Source of the DNA: Geosiphon pyriformis | Lineage: Eukaryota; Glomeromycota; Glomeromycetes; Archaeosporales; Geosiphonaceae | Assembly: GCA_016748015.1 (NCBI GenBank) | Contig: JAAOMT010000295.1 | Span: forward strand, 936,604 to 1,000,603 | Direction of reading: 5' to 3' | Length of the DNA stretch: 64,000 bases | Shown: piece after piece, positions 31,126-42,540 of the stretch | Layout of the letters: each line of letters starts with the position of its first letter | Numbering within the stretch: position 1 is the first letter of the stretch | Notes under the pieces: generated by a model | Seen by the model: the letters and a program-made list of their open reading frames with translations, nothing else | Told to the model about the DNA's origin: nothing | Database searches by the model: none | Position numbers and translations under genes: made by a program

Positions 31126-33010
31126 GTGACAACTATACCAGACACAACAACTCTAAAGTATTATCAATTGATTTACACTTACTGCAAGCAAAAATTCAAC
31201 ATCCAAGATAGAATTGAAATTTTTAAGAAATTACTATATCAATATATTAAAAATTGCATTAACAATTATCTTTTTGAAAACTACAATATTTTAGAAATTA
31301 GAAGCAATCTCTACAATAATTTATTGTACTATTTATATCTGAAAACTAAAGACTTTAACAATGAAATACTTGACATTTATTTTCAAGAACTCAACTTTAA
31401 TATTATTCAATATTGTGAAAAAAATACCCAGTACAGTCTAAATACTTTCATGATTTTGAATTAGAACCAGAAAATAGCAACAACAAAAAACAAAAAAAGA
31501 CACTTTAAGTTAGCCATATAACTTACAGCACACTAAAAACAACTGCCAAACACTTATAAACATCTAAACAAAAAACCAGTATCAAATTATCACTTTCTAT
31601 TACACCATTTCCAATTTTGTTTGCTCAACCACAAATCTTAAATTTACTACTTATTCATTTCTCATGACCAGAAGATTTTCAGTTACTTAAAAATTTTATT
31701 TAACAGCAGGAACCAATATCAATCAGCACTAATTTTCTTGATTACTTGAAAGAAAATCAAAGTAATCATTCAAAGAACTTTGAAAGTAAAGAAACTAAAT
31801 CAAAACAAAAAGAAACTACTAAAAATGAAGAAAAAATGGCAACCACTTATATTGCAAAAATTACTGAGTTTACAGAAAAAAATGCTAACACCAGTTCACA
31901 AAAATGGCTTGACAAAGTCCAGAAAGCAGAAGATACAAATAAATGAACAGCAGCAAGAATGTTAAAAGCAATCCCATACTTTCTTTAAGAAACAGTAGGT
32001 GAATAGTTTAAAAACTTAGATAACTCTTTTAAAAACTGGCAAGCATTCAAAAATGCTTTCTTATAACAATTTACTGACAACAATACATTTATTACACTCT
32101 AAAACCAATTCCAAAACATTAAGCAAGAACCATCTGAATTTGTTATGACCTATCTTAGAAAATTCAACAAATTTCTTTGATGAATTTAATAATTAAAAAC
32201 TAATAACTACTATTCTGATGTTCAGATTCTAGATCAGTTTATTTCAGGATTAAAAAATAAATTAATCAAGAAAGTTTGCTTTTATGCTCCAGCAAACTTA
32301 ACTACAGCAATTCAACATGCAAAAAACTATGAAATAGTAATAGAAAAAGCAAACCATACTAAACTTGTAAATCTTGCTATTGAAAAAACCAGCTTAGTAG
32401 CTGAAGAAAAAATAAACCAACTTACAAAGAAGGTTAAAAGTTATTTTATCAACCAACAGCAACAGCAACAACCACAAAGATATTAGCTATCCTAATGACA
32501 AAATCAAAACAATTACACACCAATACCAAACAACCAATCTCAAAACTTTCATTATTGTGGAATTCCAGGATATTGGAAATAGGATTGTAGAAAATTACAA
32601 TAAGACCAACAAAACAGGAGTAATCAACATTACTCTTCATTACAGCAATTCTATTACCAACCTCTATCACAAACTTATTATCTACCAAGACCACAAAATC
32701 AAAACAGTTACTATTAATCTGCTTTATAATCAATACAATAACAATATCAACAGTCTTTACCAGTTCAGCAATATCAATCACCATCCACTTAACAATATCA
32801 AATATCTGCTTGAAAATTGGTTCACCAAAACCAATTTACATCTTAAAATCAATTTCAGAATAATAACAACAGAATCAATTCAAACAACCAGTTGGTTCTC
32901 CAAAATTTTGGTCAACAAAGACCTAATTACTATCACACTAAATCCAGTTATCTCACAATGCTTGAAGAACAGAATTTTTAACAAACTGCACTTTTTGAAG
33001 ATAAAGCTGT
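31126..33010 (+). pseudogene. gag: gag of element D
   Basis: The N-terminus (31126-31464) starts MTTIPDTTTLKYYQLIYTYC and matches B gag. The core continues with MATTYIAKITEFTEKNANTS, SSQKWLDKVQKAEDTN, LKNKLIKKVCFYAPANL and a Gln-rich tail. SSQKW keeps the Trp that B has lost as a stop. The zinc knuckle near 32550 reads YCGIPGYWK-stop-DC, with the His changed to Tyr. Several frame changes and many stops are present. Confidence 0.82.
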
Positions 33011-33039
33011 AGCACTAAGATAAAATCTTTCTAACAAAA

Positions 33040-33540
33040 CAATTCTACCAGCCAAAATTGCTCAAAATGCTAATCTCTCAGATATATTTCCATTTGAATT
33101 CAAAGCAAATAAATTACCATTCTTGCTTAGCAATGCAATAGTCAATAAACAAAAAGCAATTACTGCTATGTATACAGAAGCTGAAGTGAAAAACAAACCA
33201 ATTCAGTTAATTCTAGACAGTAAATTAGCTAAAAGTATTATTACTTATCAATTAATACAACAACTTAATCGAAATGTTGACAGACCAGCCCAAACAGTAA
33301 TTATTATAGCTAATAGTATAAAAAAACCCCAGTAGAAGAAATTGATGACTTTTTTTTCACAATTAATGGAATTACTGTTCCAGTTAAAGTTTTTGTCATG
33401 GATGCATCCCAATATTAAGCTCTTGTTAGAAACAATTGGCTTCTCAAAGCCAATGCAAACCTAGACTGAAAAACCCAAGAACTTAAAATTTCATACCAAG
33501 AACAATATATCTAAGTACTTATTATATATGGTACTTTTAA
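33040..33540 (+). pseudogene. protease of element D
   Basis: This retropepsin remnant has the active-site segment LILDSKLAKSIITYQLIQQL, where Lys replaces Gly after DS. QKAITAMYTEAEVKNKPIQ before it matches B almost residue for residue and shows Gln at B's stop-adjacent position. Downstream are GITVPVKVFVMDA and NWLLKANANLD. It is open only from 33123 to 33335. Confidence 0.82.
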
Positions 33541-33714
33541 TAAACAATTTGAAAAAGCTCCAATGTTCAAATTTGAAGAGGAGAAAGAAATGCCAATTAC
33601 TAAAACATACATGGTTTTTGAATCAACATTCAATTGGACTGAGAAAACAAAACAAAAAATCTTTAAGAAAACCAAAAGATAGAATGTTGTTTAATATTCT
33701 ACATTAGAACCACA

Positions 33715-34330
33715 GAAACAACCTCTCTACATCCCACTTAAATGTAAAGATTGTAAGAAAAAACTTTTATCAATGAGAACATGCATATCTTCAGAAGAGG
33801 AATATGAAACATGTATTTGTTACTTTTGTAAAGCATATTATAGAAAATGATTTGAATATTCCAAACAAAGTAGAAAATAGAACAACACTTCTTGTCTTAC
33901 ATGTGGAGATATGTTACTAGAAGAATGCAACTGGATTGATGTTGCAATGAGAAAAAGAGTATGTGACCAAACCTGTCAATATGTCCTATCAATCTCGAAA
34001 AAAGTCAAAAGAGGAACACTTTTTGATGCAGCATACAACAGTGCTTTCAACAAACTTTACTACTACCTTTATGATGCTAAAATAATCTTTAATCTAGCAA
34101 TGGCTTTAATCAATAAAGCCACACAAGAAGATGTCTGCCAAATAAAAGAAGTTGAATACATTGAATACATTATAAAATTAGCTGAATTTAACTATGAAGA
34201 TAAAGTGGAAACATATTACCAAATTGCAAGTTATACTTATCTAACCCAAGAAGCTTAAATTCAACAATTAGAGCAAATAAACATTCAATTGTATAAGGAA
34301 TACATCATGCCTTGTAATGACAAATAGTAT
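33715..34330 (+). pseudogene. Cys-rich segment of element D
   Basis: This has PLKCKDCKKKLLSMRTC, CYFCKAYYRK (second pair half lost), then EECNWIDVAMRKRVCDQTC. The open part 33911-34258 continues with an acidic stretch (EYIEYIIKLAEFNYEDKVET). It follows the B segment closely and supports the module as a real conserved part of the polyprotein. Function is unknown. Confidence 0.7.
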
Positions 34331-34469
34331 TCAGAATACTATGTTCTTAGCATTCTCTTGCCCAGCAAAAATTACTAGAAGGAAATCAAGTTTGAAGAAC
34401 ATAAGCCAGAAGAAAAAATTACAACAACCTCAATCTATTTCACTAAGAATCAACCAGCTCTATAACTTA

Positions 34470-34905
34470 AATATTTTAACAATAATAGTCAAGAAATCAA
34501 GCCAAAAAAGATTCATAAAATAGATATTGAATATGATTTACAATATCTTGGCAAAGATACTTTGATCTTTCAACCAAAATCTTTAATAAAAATTAATCTC
34601 AAAATCACTTTTGAAATACCATCAAGAACAATAGTCCAAATTGCTTTTAGATTATTATTGGCAAGCAAAGAAATTAACATCAAAGAAAGAGTTATAGATG
34701 CAGAATATACTGAAGACATTACTATTATGCTACAAAATAAAATTGAAAACTCATTCAAAATAAAACATGCTGAAAAAATTGCTCAAGCAATTTACCAATC
34801 TTTAATTAATATTTCAAGTTTATAATCAGTTAACAACAGAGAACAATTAGGAAAAAGTGAAAAAAAAACTCAAAGTTTTGGTTTAATTAGACGATTTACA
34901 ATTTC
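34470..34905 (+). pseudogene. dUTPase domain of element D
   Basis: Motif 1 (HKIDIEYDLQYLGKDT), motif 2 (FRLLLASKEIN), motif 3 (RVIDAEYTEDITIMLQN), motif 4 (AEKIAQAIYQSLIN) and a degraded motif 5 (QSFGLI) are present in order. Motif 3 keeps Asp but its last Gly is Glu, a G-to-A change. The stretch 34562-34825 is open. Confidence 0.87.
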
Positions 34906-35099
34906 AGTAAACATAGCTCTTAATGCATAAAATGAATCTTACCAGATTTTTTGACTTCTTTAACCAATTACTACTTTGCTTTTTGGAGAACATCATGAAA
35001 TCTACACTTGTCTAAAGCCTACTACCACCCAATAAATTTTTGAATCCAATAAACAAATCTGTTTAAAGCATAAAATCTTAATCCTAAATGTTTATATTC

Positions 35100-36330
35100 C
35101 CAAAGAAATGAAAAAATTTTGAGTTACATTTTACAACTCCAACAATTACCTTATTGTATTATTAAATAAATTAGAAATTGAAATCATACATAGCAACATC
35201 TTCCAAAATAAAACCTCTTAGATTGTTTTTAATTTTATTAAAATTATAAGACATATTCTATTTTCAAACTCAAACATTATTCTAATTACTGAAAACTACT
35301 ATGTTCTAGAAAAAAAACTCTTTCAAATCAACATGGGTCTCTTAAAACCTCAATAACAAAAACAATTAAAATAGCTAATAGTTAAATTCGCTAATATATT
35401 TGCAAAAGATAACAATAATTTGAGAAAAACTAATATTATTCAACATTAGATTCATACAGGAGATGCTTCACCAAAATGCCAATAAACTTATTGAGTACCA
35501 TTTGCCAGCTACCAATTTATTAGGGAAGAAGTCCAAAAAATGCTCAATAATGAATTAATTCAACCATCAAAAAGTTCTTGGGCCTCATCAATAGTTCTAG
35601 TTAAAAAAAAAAAGGAAAAATCAGATTTTGCATTGACTATCACCAACTAAACAGTGTAACAATTGGAGATGCTTATCCTCTTTTAAGAATTGATAACATG
35701 CTAGATGCTCTAGAAAAAGCCAAGTTTTTCTCAACTTTAGACTTGAAAAGTGGATACTGACAAGTCGAAATGGACCCAAAAAATCACCCCAAAACAGTAT
35801 TTACCACCCAAGAAGGAAACTATGAATTTAATATTATGTCTTTTGGATTTTGTAATGCACCAGCAACATTTTAGTGATTTATAGATGTTGTTTATGAAAG
35901 ATTTTTATGGCAATTAGTAGTTGTTTATCTTGATAACACTAATATATACTCTCCAAGTTTTGAAGCTCACTTGATTCATCTGTGAAAAGTTTTTCAATGA
36001 TTATAGAAAACAATATTAAAGTTAAACATTAAGAAATGTCACTTTGAAACAACAAGTTTAATTTTTCTTGAACACATAGTTAGCAAAGATAAAGTCAAAC
36101 CAAATCCAAGAACAATTAATGCTGTTAAGAATTATCAAACTCCCTGAAATACCACAGAATTATGAGGATTTGTAAGATTAGTCTCCTATTATTAGAAATT
36201 CATAAAAAAATTTTCAAAAATTGCCAAACCACTTAATTATTTTACCAACAAAAATGTGCCATATCAATGAACTAAAAAACAACAGAAAGTTTTTAAAACT
36301 CTCAAAACAAAATTGACAACAGTCTTAGTT
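35100..36330 (+). pseudogene. reverse transcriptase of element D
   Basis: This has the linker (VTFYNSNNYLIVLLNKLEI), continuous with dUTPase where B is shifted by one base. RT motifs follow: IRFCIDYHQLNSVTIGDAYP, LKSGY-stop-QVEMD with TGA at 35758-35760 for Trp, MSFGFCNAPATF, and YLDN at 35926-35937 (YxDD, second Asp lost). Stops at 36268 (TGA, Trp) and in HL-stop-KVFQ-stop-L (Arg codons turned TGA) continue the pattern. Confidence 0.9.
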
Positions 36331-36740
36331 CTTGCTTACCCAAACTTCAACAAACAGTTTTAACTAGCCACTAATGTTTTACACATAGCATTTGGTACCA
36401 TTCTATCACAATTAAATAAAAATGGCCAGGAACAAGTTATTGTCTATGTCAATAAGACACTCAAACCAACAGAACTCAAATATGACTCAATTGAATTAGA
36501 AGCTGTTATAGTTATTTGGGCTCTTAAACATTTTTAATAATACCTAAAGAATAGAAAAAAATTTAACATAATAACTAACAATATTGGCTTTAAATAGCTT
36601 AATAAAAAGAAATCTGAACAAAGTGCTAAACAATCTTAATGAAATAATTTTTTAGCAGACTACAAATATATTGTATATTACAAACCAGAAAAACTATACA
36701 CTAATGTTGATAGTTTTTTAAAAATAAGACAAGATTAATA
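36331..36740 (+). pseudogene. RNase H domain of element D
   Basis: This is a decayed Ty3-type RNase H: VLHIAFGTILSQLNKNGQE, IVYVNKTLKPTELKYDS, ELEAVIVIWALKHF and IITNNIGFK. The catalytic Asp positions are Asn or lost. The end (YTNVDSFLKIRQD) matches HTNVDCFSRIRQD of B. Confidence 0.82.
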
Positions 36741-36789
36741 CAAACAGCAATTCCACCACAATTTACCAAATCTATTAATAAATAATAAT

Positions 36790-37368
36790 CAAACAATAAT
36801 AAATACCAGAAATTACAACAATATTAAAAACTATTTAGAGACTCTTATTATGCCAGAAAATTGGTCTTCAAGTAAAAAACATTGATTACAACATTAATTA
36901 AAACAATATTTTATACACCACAACAAAATCTATTAAAAAAATTACAGAAATTCAAACCAACTACTTAAATTAGTACAAAAAAACAAAAAAAAAACAATTT
37001 TATACAACATGTACACAGATTCATTTTCAGCATACTTGAGAAAAGATAGAACAATCCAAAAAACTTTTGAACATTATTTTTGGTCTTAGATACAAAAAAA
37101 CATTTAACAGTATGTAGAATCATGTAATAATTGTTAAAAAAGAAAAGAAACTCACTCTACAGAATCTTTAAATCTAATCAAAGTTGAACAATCTTTGAAC
37201 AGAGTAAAAATCAATTTAGTTGAACCATTATCTATCACAATCCAAAGAAATCATTATATTGTAGTTCCAGTAAATTATCTTACTAAATAGTCTGAAGCTA
37301 GAGCTATTTAAAGAACAGATACAAAATTAATAACAAATTTTATTTATGAAGACATTATTTGTAGACAT
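36790..37368 (+). pseudogene. integrase of element D, N-terminal part
   Basis: The start equivalent to MNPENYNN of B reads INTRNYNNIKNYLETL, the ATG having become ATA. The zinc domain (MYTDSFSAYLRKDR) and core (RVKINLVEPLSI) are degraded, with the first catalytic Asp changed to Asn. It is interrupted at 37368 by a solo LTR and resumes at 38079. Confidence 0.82.
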
Positions 37369-38078
37369 TGTTACTCATAAAATATAAGAATTATATATTA
37401 GTACATAAATTAGCCAATCAAAAATAGATGTAGTAAAAATGGAATTCCAGAATTTTTTTTAGAAAAATTGCAGGATTCCAGAATTACAGAATTCTTATAT
37501 GAGAAATTACAGAATTCCAGAAATTCCAGGATTTCTCTCTTCAAAAATAGTTGCTATCAACTAAAATAGAATTATATTAATAAAATATCTCTTTAATTCT
37601 TCAAATTCATGTTATTATCTATTACTTAATCTGCTAACACAATAGTTTTTGATTATGGCTATTGACAGAACACTTATTTCTTATTTTATTTTTTTATTTT
37701 TTTTATTTTTTTTTATTTTTTTTGTTGTTTACTAAATTGATTAAAAGGATTAAGTGCTGAGTTATTGATGTCAAAGTAACCAATAAAAGACCTAGGAATA
37801 AGAGTAGAATACTCATAAAATTGAGAATAGCTTACCAAAAAGATTACCAGCCATTATACTGAGAAAAATATTTGACAGAATTGCAATTCTGGGAAGTTAT
37901 AAATAAAACAATCATTGAATCTCTGTTCATTATACAAAAGACTCAACCAAAACCTTCAAATCAACCAAAACCTTCAGATTACCAAAATTTTCAAAAATTA
38001 CCAACACTACTTTAACTATTAAGTATCAAGTTACAGGTTTGTTATTTGTTTTTAAACCCCAAATAATTACTTGTAACA
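37369..38078 (+). repeat. solo LTR inserted in element D integrase
   Basis: This 710-bp sequence starts TGTTACTC, ends TTGTAACA and is flanked by ACAT at 37365-37368 and 38079-38082. Removing it and one ACAT restores the integrase frame. It contains no coding sequence, so it is a solo LTR left after recombination between two LTRs. Its last half matches the C' LTR (19234-19920). Near its start, GAATTCCAGAATT-like units repeat several times (about 37440-37535), and 37677-37728 is a T-rich tract. Confidence 0.88.
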
Positions 38079-38880
38079 ACATGGATGCCCAATTAAATTT
38101 TTATCTAATTAAGGAACACATTTTGTAAACAATTTGATATAAAAAATTTGTGAACAATTCAATATCAAAAGACTTTTATCATTATTTTATCATCTTCAAA
38201 CAAATAGATTTGTAGAATGTTTCAACAAAACATTGTGTAAATCCTTAGCCAAAGTCTCAACTAATTTTAAGCAGGAATGAGATATATTTATTCTATCAAT
38301 GTTATTAGCATATAGAACACTAAAACAAAATACTATAAAACACATACTATTTGATTTTACTTATAGAAAAACAGTAATATTACCAATTAATTTTATAGTA
38401 GAAACATATCCAGTGCAACCAATCAATAAAAAAAACTTTCAAGAAACACTCCAAAAAAGAGCTTACACTTTTTTTAGTATACTGAAAGAAAAAAAACAAA
38501 TAACAATCATTCATATTAAATACTCCCAAGCTTAATAAAAAAAAGACATAACAACAAACTGCCACCAGTTACCAACAAATTTAAAATTAGAAATAAAATT
38601 TTTTTACACAAAACTAAGGCTAAAAAACAATGAAATAAAAAATTTGAACATAAATAAGATGAATTATTTTATATTCACAAAATTTTAGGCAATGGATTAT
38701 ACAAATTAAGACTTAATAACAAAATACTAGCAAAAATTGCATATAAAAATCAATTAAAACATTATCATTCCAGAAACAATCCTAAACCATTAATTTCACA
38801 AATTAGTATATATTTCCCTTTAATTAATCTTGAAAATATTCTCCAAAATTTAGAACTAATAGCTATAATAGAATAACAAC
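38079..38880 (+). pseudogene. integrase of element D, C-terminal part
   Basis: This continues the core after the solo LTR: HGCPIKFLSN, GTHFVNNLI, FNIKRLLSLFYH, LQTNRFVECFNKTLC. The Glu of the DDE triad is kept in FVECFN. TGA at 38278 replaces Trp in E-W-D. The open part 38299-38535 reads MLLAYRTLKQNTIKHILFDF. Later, KQ-stop-NKKFEHK-stop-DELFYIHKIL has TGA at 38631 for Trp. Confidence 0.87.
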
Positions 38881-39049
38881 CAAACTTGAATATCTAATTT
38901 TAACATTTTACAATAATCTCTTTAAAAAATACACAAAAACATAAAACAAAAATAGTAAATAATTACAAAAAACACTCAAACCCAAAAACAAATAAAATCT
39001 TATACCCAAAAATAATTTTTTTTATTCTTTTTCAAAAATTTATTCTTTG

Positions 39050-39540
39050 AAATATTCAATAAATATCCCAAAAATTAATGTTAGCCTTGAAAACACTTCT
39101 TGACTTATTCATAATAATTAATAGAAGTCAAATTAATTACACTCAAAAAAAGTCACAGCTCTAGTAATAAACAATTTACAAAACTATCACTCTTATAAAA
39201 AAAACATAAAAAGTTGTTCTAAAAGTCAACTACCAGAACTTTATAAACAAAAACTAGAATTTAAAGCAACAAACATTACTCATAAAGCTATACAAAAACA
39301 AATTCACAATAAATTCAAGACAGCAGCTAAACTAACAAACACTTGCTATAAACTTAGAGCAGTTTTTAAACTCTATAATTTGTTTAATACTTGCAAAAAT
39401 GTCCTACAAAATCCAATACTACAACCAATAAAAATTCAATACATTGGCAAATTCACAAAACTGAAATTTCAACAATTTTCAGACCAAATCACCACAATTA
39501 TTATGGACCATTATTTCAGTGTTACAGATAGTGCTTAAAC
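39050..39540 (+). pseudogene. post-integrase ORF3 of element D
   Basis: This is the degraded counterpart of B's ORF3. Readable parts are NQFTKLSLL-like fragments at 39170, YKLRAVFKLYNLFNTCKNVL (about 39350-39410, matching YKLRAALRFYDLFHTCENVL of B) and KFQQFSDQITTIIMDHYF. It ends at the purine-rich AAAGAAGAGGTTATA before the 3' LTR. Confidence 0.65.
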
Positions 39541-39572
39541 TTTGACAAAGCTCAGTTTTAAAGAAGAGGTTA

Positions 39573-40546
39573 TATTATCAGTAGAATTTTAGCTATTAAT
39601 TAACATGAAATTACCTTTTTAATTCCTATTATTAATTAGTATATATTATTATTATTTCAATTATTACTTATTATTTAATCAAATTATCAAATATTATAAT
39701 TTAATTAATAACCCAATTTGTATTATAGAAATTAAAATAATCAAATTACATAATACTCTGAACCATTTAATATTCAAAAATTTGCCAAAATTGACAGAAA
39801 TTGGCCGAAATAATCAATAGTTTGTAAAAATAATTTGTAATTTGTTAAAATATATTTTTAATTCACTAAAATTAAAGCAAAAAAAAAAGTACAAGTTTAA
39901 AAACTAATACTACAACAAGTTGTATAAAAAAAAGGCTTTTCTCTTCAAGAAAATATATCTTACTATAGTATCTTATTTTATTTTTAGATATTTTAATTAG
40001 AACAAATTATTTTTTACATATCTTTACAAAATTAAATAAAAATTAAAATATTTGAAAACCAAATTCTTAATTATTATACTTGAAATTCTTAAAATCCAAC
40101 TAATATTTTAAAATTGATTAACTACCAATTTCAGTAATTTGTTAGTAACTTCAGGTCTGGATAGAAAATATTTTCTCTTGAAAAAATTCTATTTTTTTTA
40201 TATTTTTTTTATTTCTCCTTTTTTTTCTTATTACAATCATTAAGATAGCCTACAAATAAAATTTTTGTAAAAAAGTTGACTTTTATAACAAAATAACTAC
40301 ACATTTTAGTGAGTTTCCAAATGAGCAATTCCTTGAAAAAGGTTAACATTTACTACAATATAACTATACAAAGTAACTAGTATAAAATTGGTTATTCTAC
40401 TTATAAGCCCAGCAGTTCAAATTATAGGAGATAATTTGAAGATAAATTCAGTTATTGGAGGTTCAACTACTTTTAAAAAAATGTGAATTCACAATAAGCA
40501 GATATTAACAGCATTTAAATAAAGAGACCAAAAATTTTCAGTAACA
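39573..40546 (+). repeat. 3' LTR of element D
   Basis: This matches 30107-31080. It begins TATTATCAGTAG (from TGTTACCAATAG) and ends CAGTAACA. Differences between the two LTRs are mostly C/T and G/A. Confidence 0.9.
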
Positions 40547-41570
40547 ATGCAGACAAAATCTGATCAGAAAAAACTTTAAAAAAAATCTTCCTGGCTGTCT
40601 TAATTAGAATAATAGGCCAAGTATTTGTTAAGATCTTATTCCAATCATAAGGCTTTGGAATTATTGAGACCCAAGCCCTCTTTTATAAAACAAAAACACT
40701 ATTAAAAAACAGATATGTATTCAATAACTTCAGAAGATATCTTACTACATTGTTACTATTATGCTTTTACAGTTTATTAGGGATGCCAGACAGACCAGCA
40801 GTCTTGCTATCAGACAAATTACCAACTACTGAAAGCAATTTTTCCATATTGATTTCTTCCATTACACCAGAAAAAGCATCATTATTTACATAATTCAATA
40901 GCAAATATTGGCAAGCTTAGAGATCAAACATTACTAAAAGCACATTCCATTTTTTTGTTCAGTCTTTCATGATCTTATTAACACTAAGCTTCACTTTCTT
41001 TAGATCCAAAACCAAATCACTTTCTATTATCAAGTAATCCAAAACCACTTTGCAAAAGGACTGGTTCAGAATATTTTTAATTATGCCTTCTTTATTAAAA
41101 CAAAAATCTTCTATGTACTTTTTAATTGCCTTTCTAATAGACACTTCTTTAGTCAACTTTGATTCATAAAACTTTGACTTTCTGTACTTTTTACAAATTA
41201 TTGACAAATGCTTAAGAACAACTACTGAATTTTTATCATTCTGAATCATGTTTATAATCATAAAAGTCTTATTACTATCTAAAGTTGACCATTTTTTAAC
41301 AAGACAATTGAATCCAAGCATATTACTTGAGCTTAATTTCTTAACAATCTTGGCAATCAGCAATTTCAATCCAAAAAACTTTAAAAAGTGTCTATTTCTA
41401 GAACATTCAAATTCACTAAACCAATGTTTAGAAAACATTTTATCAGTCAACTCCACTATTATCGTCTTTAACAACCCCTATATAGCATCTAAATCATCAC
41501 AAGTTTTAGCTTTAAAAAATCTGTTCTTTACTATTAAAAATTTAGTTGAAGCACAATTCTTAAATCTTGT
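40547..41570 (-). pseudogene. LINE1 piece 1: EN-RT linker and N-terminal RT
   Basis: On the - strand, 41474-40959 is open (MLKTIIVELTDKMFSKHWFS, LLIAKIVKKLSSSNMLGFN, VSIRKAIKKYIEDFCFNKEG). Below it, early RT motifs follow: SKTAGLSGIPNKL and IIPKPYDWNKILTNTWPI, ending at the D insertion. The order agrees with LINE2. These belong to LINE ORF2 between endonuclease and RT catalytic core. Confidence 0.87.
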
Positions 41571-42240
41571 TCACTTGGTATTATTTGCATCTTTGATTCT
41601 GAATTTCCAACAATTCTTGTTAGCTTGCTTATATAAGCTATTCAATTGAATATTCAAGAGATTACTCAATTTGATCAAAACTAAAATAGTCTTGTGATCT
41701 GTATTAAAGAAATCAGAAACAAAATTGATCTTATGACTAGTCACCACTAATAACAAACTCTTATTCACAAAAACATAATTAATAACTTTCTTAACACTCT
41801 TCAAATTGTTCCAAGTAAAAGCTTTAACTAGTAGATGCTTACCAAATGAATTAACCAAACCCAGATCTGAGCAAAACTTAAAACTTGTATTTTTTTTAGA
41901 TTTATTCTTATTGAAATTCCTACCCAAAACCACAAAAGTACTGAAGTTAACAGTTTTAACAATAAAAAGTTGATCTCTAAAGCCTAATCAAACTTAGTCT
42001 CAGCAAAAACACTAACATACAAATCCAAAATTGTGACCAAAAACTTGCCTTTAAAAAAAAGCTATACAGAAATAATCTGACCAGAAACTTTTTTAATTTT
42101 AGACACATGATAAGCCAAAAAATTGTTCATGACAATTGCCACTCTAGTACCAAAAACTTCTTGTCCAAACCAAATAAAAATATCTTTACTTTATTAAATT
42201 TATTTATAATTTATGGCCTAATATTAGATCTTAACTGTAA
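41571..42240 (-). pseudogene. LINE1 endonuclease domain (AP-type)
   Basis: An apurinic/apyrimidinic-type endonuclease nicks target DNA for target-primed reverse transcription. The - strand reads IINKFNKVKIFLFGLDKKF, TRVAIVMNNFLAYHVSKI, then MVLGRNFNKNKSKKN (from a GGDFNEDGSKK-like motif: Asp changed to Asn) and SDFFNTDHKTILVLIK with the His-containing final motif. The first 40 or so residues of the domain are not here; they lie inverted on the + strand at 42400-42537. A frame change occurs near 42140. Confidence 0.87.
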
Positions 42241-42540
42241 ATGTTGTTACAGATTTAAGTTTGAGCAGTTCAAAGGTTCTGACCACTAAAATAGACAGCT
42301 TAGAATCAAAAATAGTCATTCTTGAGATTTCAGTCAGTTTGGTTTTGGCAAGATTGAATCAGTTGTGTGCTGGCTCAATTTTTTTTGCGAACTTTTTCCC
42401 TCAATGAGTGAATTGAGCTGTAAAATAGCTACATACAATGTTTGGGAAATCAATGTTCTTGCCAAACAAGAAAATGTTGTTCATTGGCATAAAAAATTAG
42501 GAAATATTATTTCAATTATTATGGAAATAAAACCAAAGAA
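42235..42540 (+). other. inverted segment within LINE1 (ORF1 end and ORF2 start)
   Basis: The + strand here encodes the end of LINE ORF1 (TVNVVTDLSLSSSKVLTTK, SLESKIVILEISVSLVLARL) followed by the start of the endonuclease (SCKIATYNVWEINVLAKQEN, VVHWHKKLGNIISIIMEIK). Both belong to the - strand LINE. Flipping the segment joins MEIK to RSNIRP-IINKF at 42241, giving the order found uninterrupted in LINE2 (51800-51500, - strand). The stop-start region between the two ORFs is inside it. Confidence 0.8.

Larger units (their letters stand above)
30107..40546 (+). mobile_element. Ty3/gypsy retrotransposon D, inserted in LINE1
   Basis: This is a full-length gypsy element of about 10.4 kb on the + strand, in the same LTR family as B. 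LTRs are 974 bp each. It carries gag, protease, Cys-rich segment, dUTPase, RT, RNase H, integrase and ORF3, all degraded. Flanking 4-mers ATAC (30103-30106) and ATGC (40547-40550) fit a decayed target duplication. A 710-bp solo LTR is inserted in its integrase. It is more decayed than B. Confidence 0.93.

Noticed and set aside
37369-38078. Repeated GAATTCCAG words in the solo LTR as a CRISPR-like array
   Set aside because: The units are short, irregular and overlapping, there are no unique spacers of constant length, and the whole piece is an LTR with a target duplication.
41248-41649. A + strand open frame of 133 codons
   Set aside because: It lies opposite LINE1 endonuclease/linker coding sequence, which has clear motifs on the - strand.
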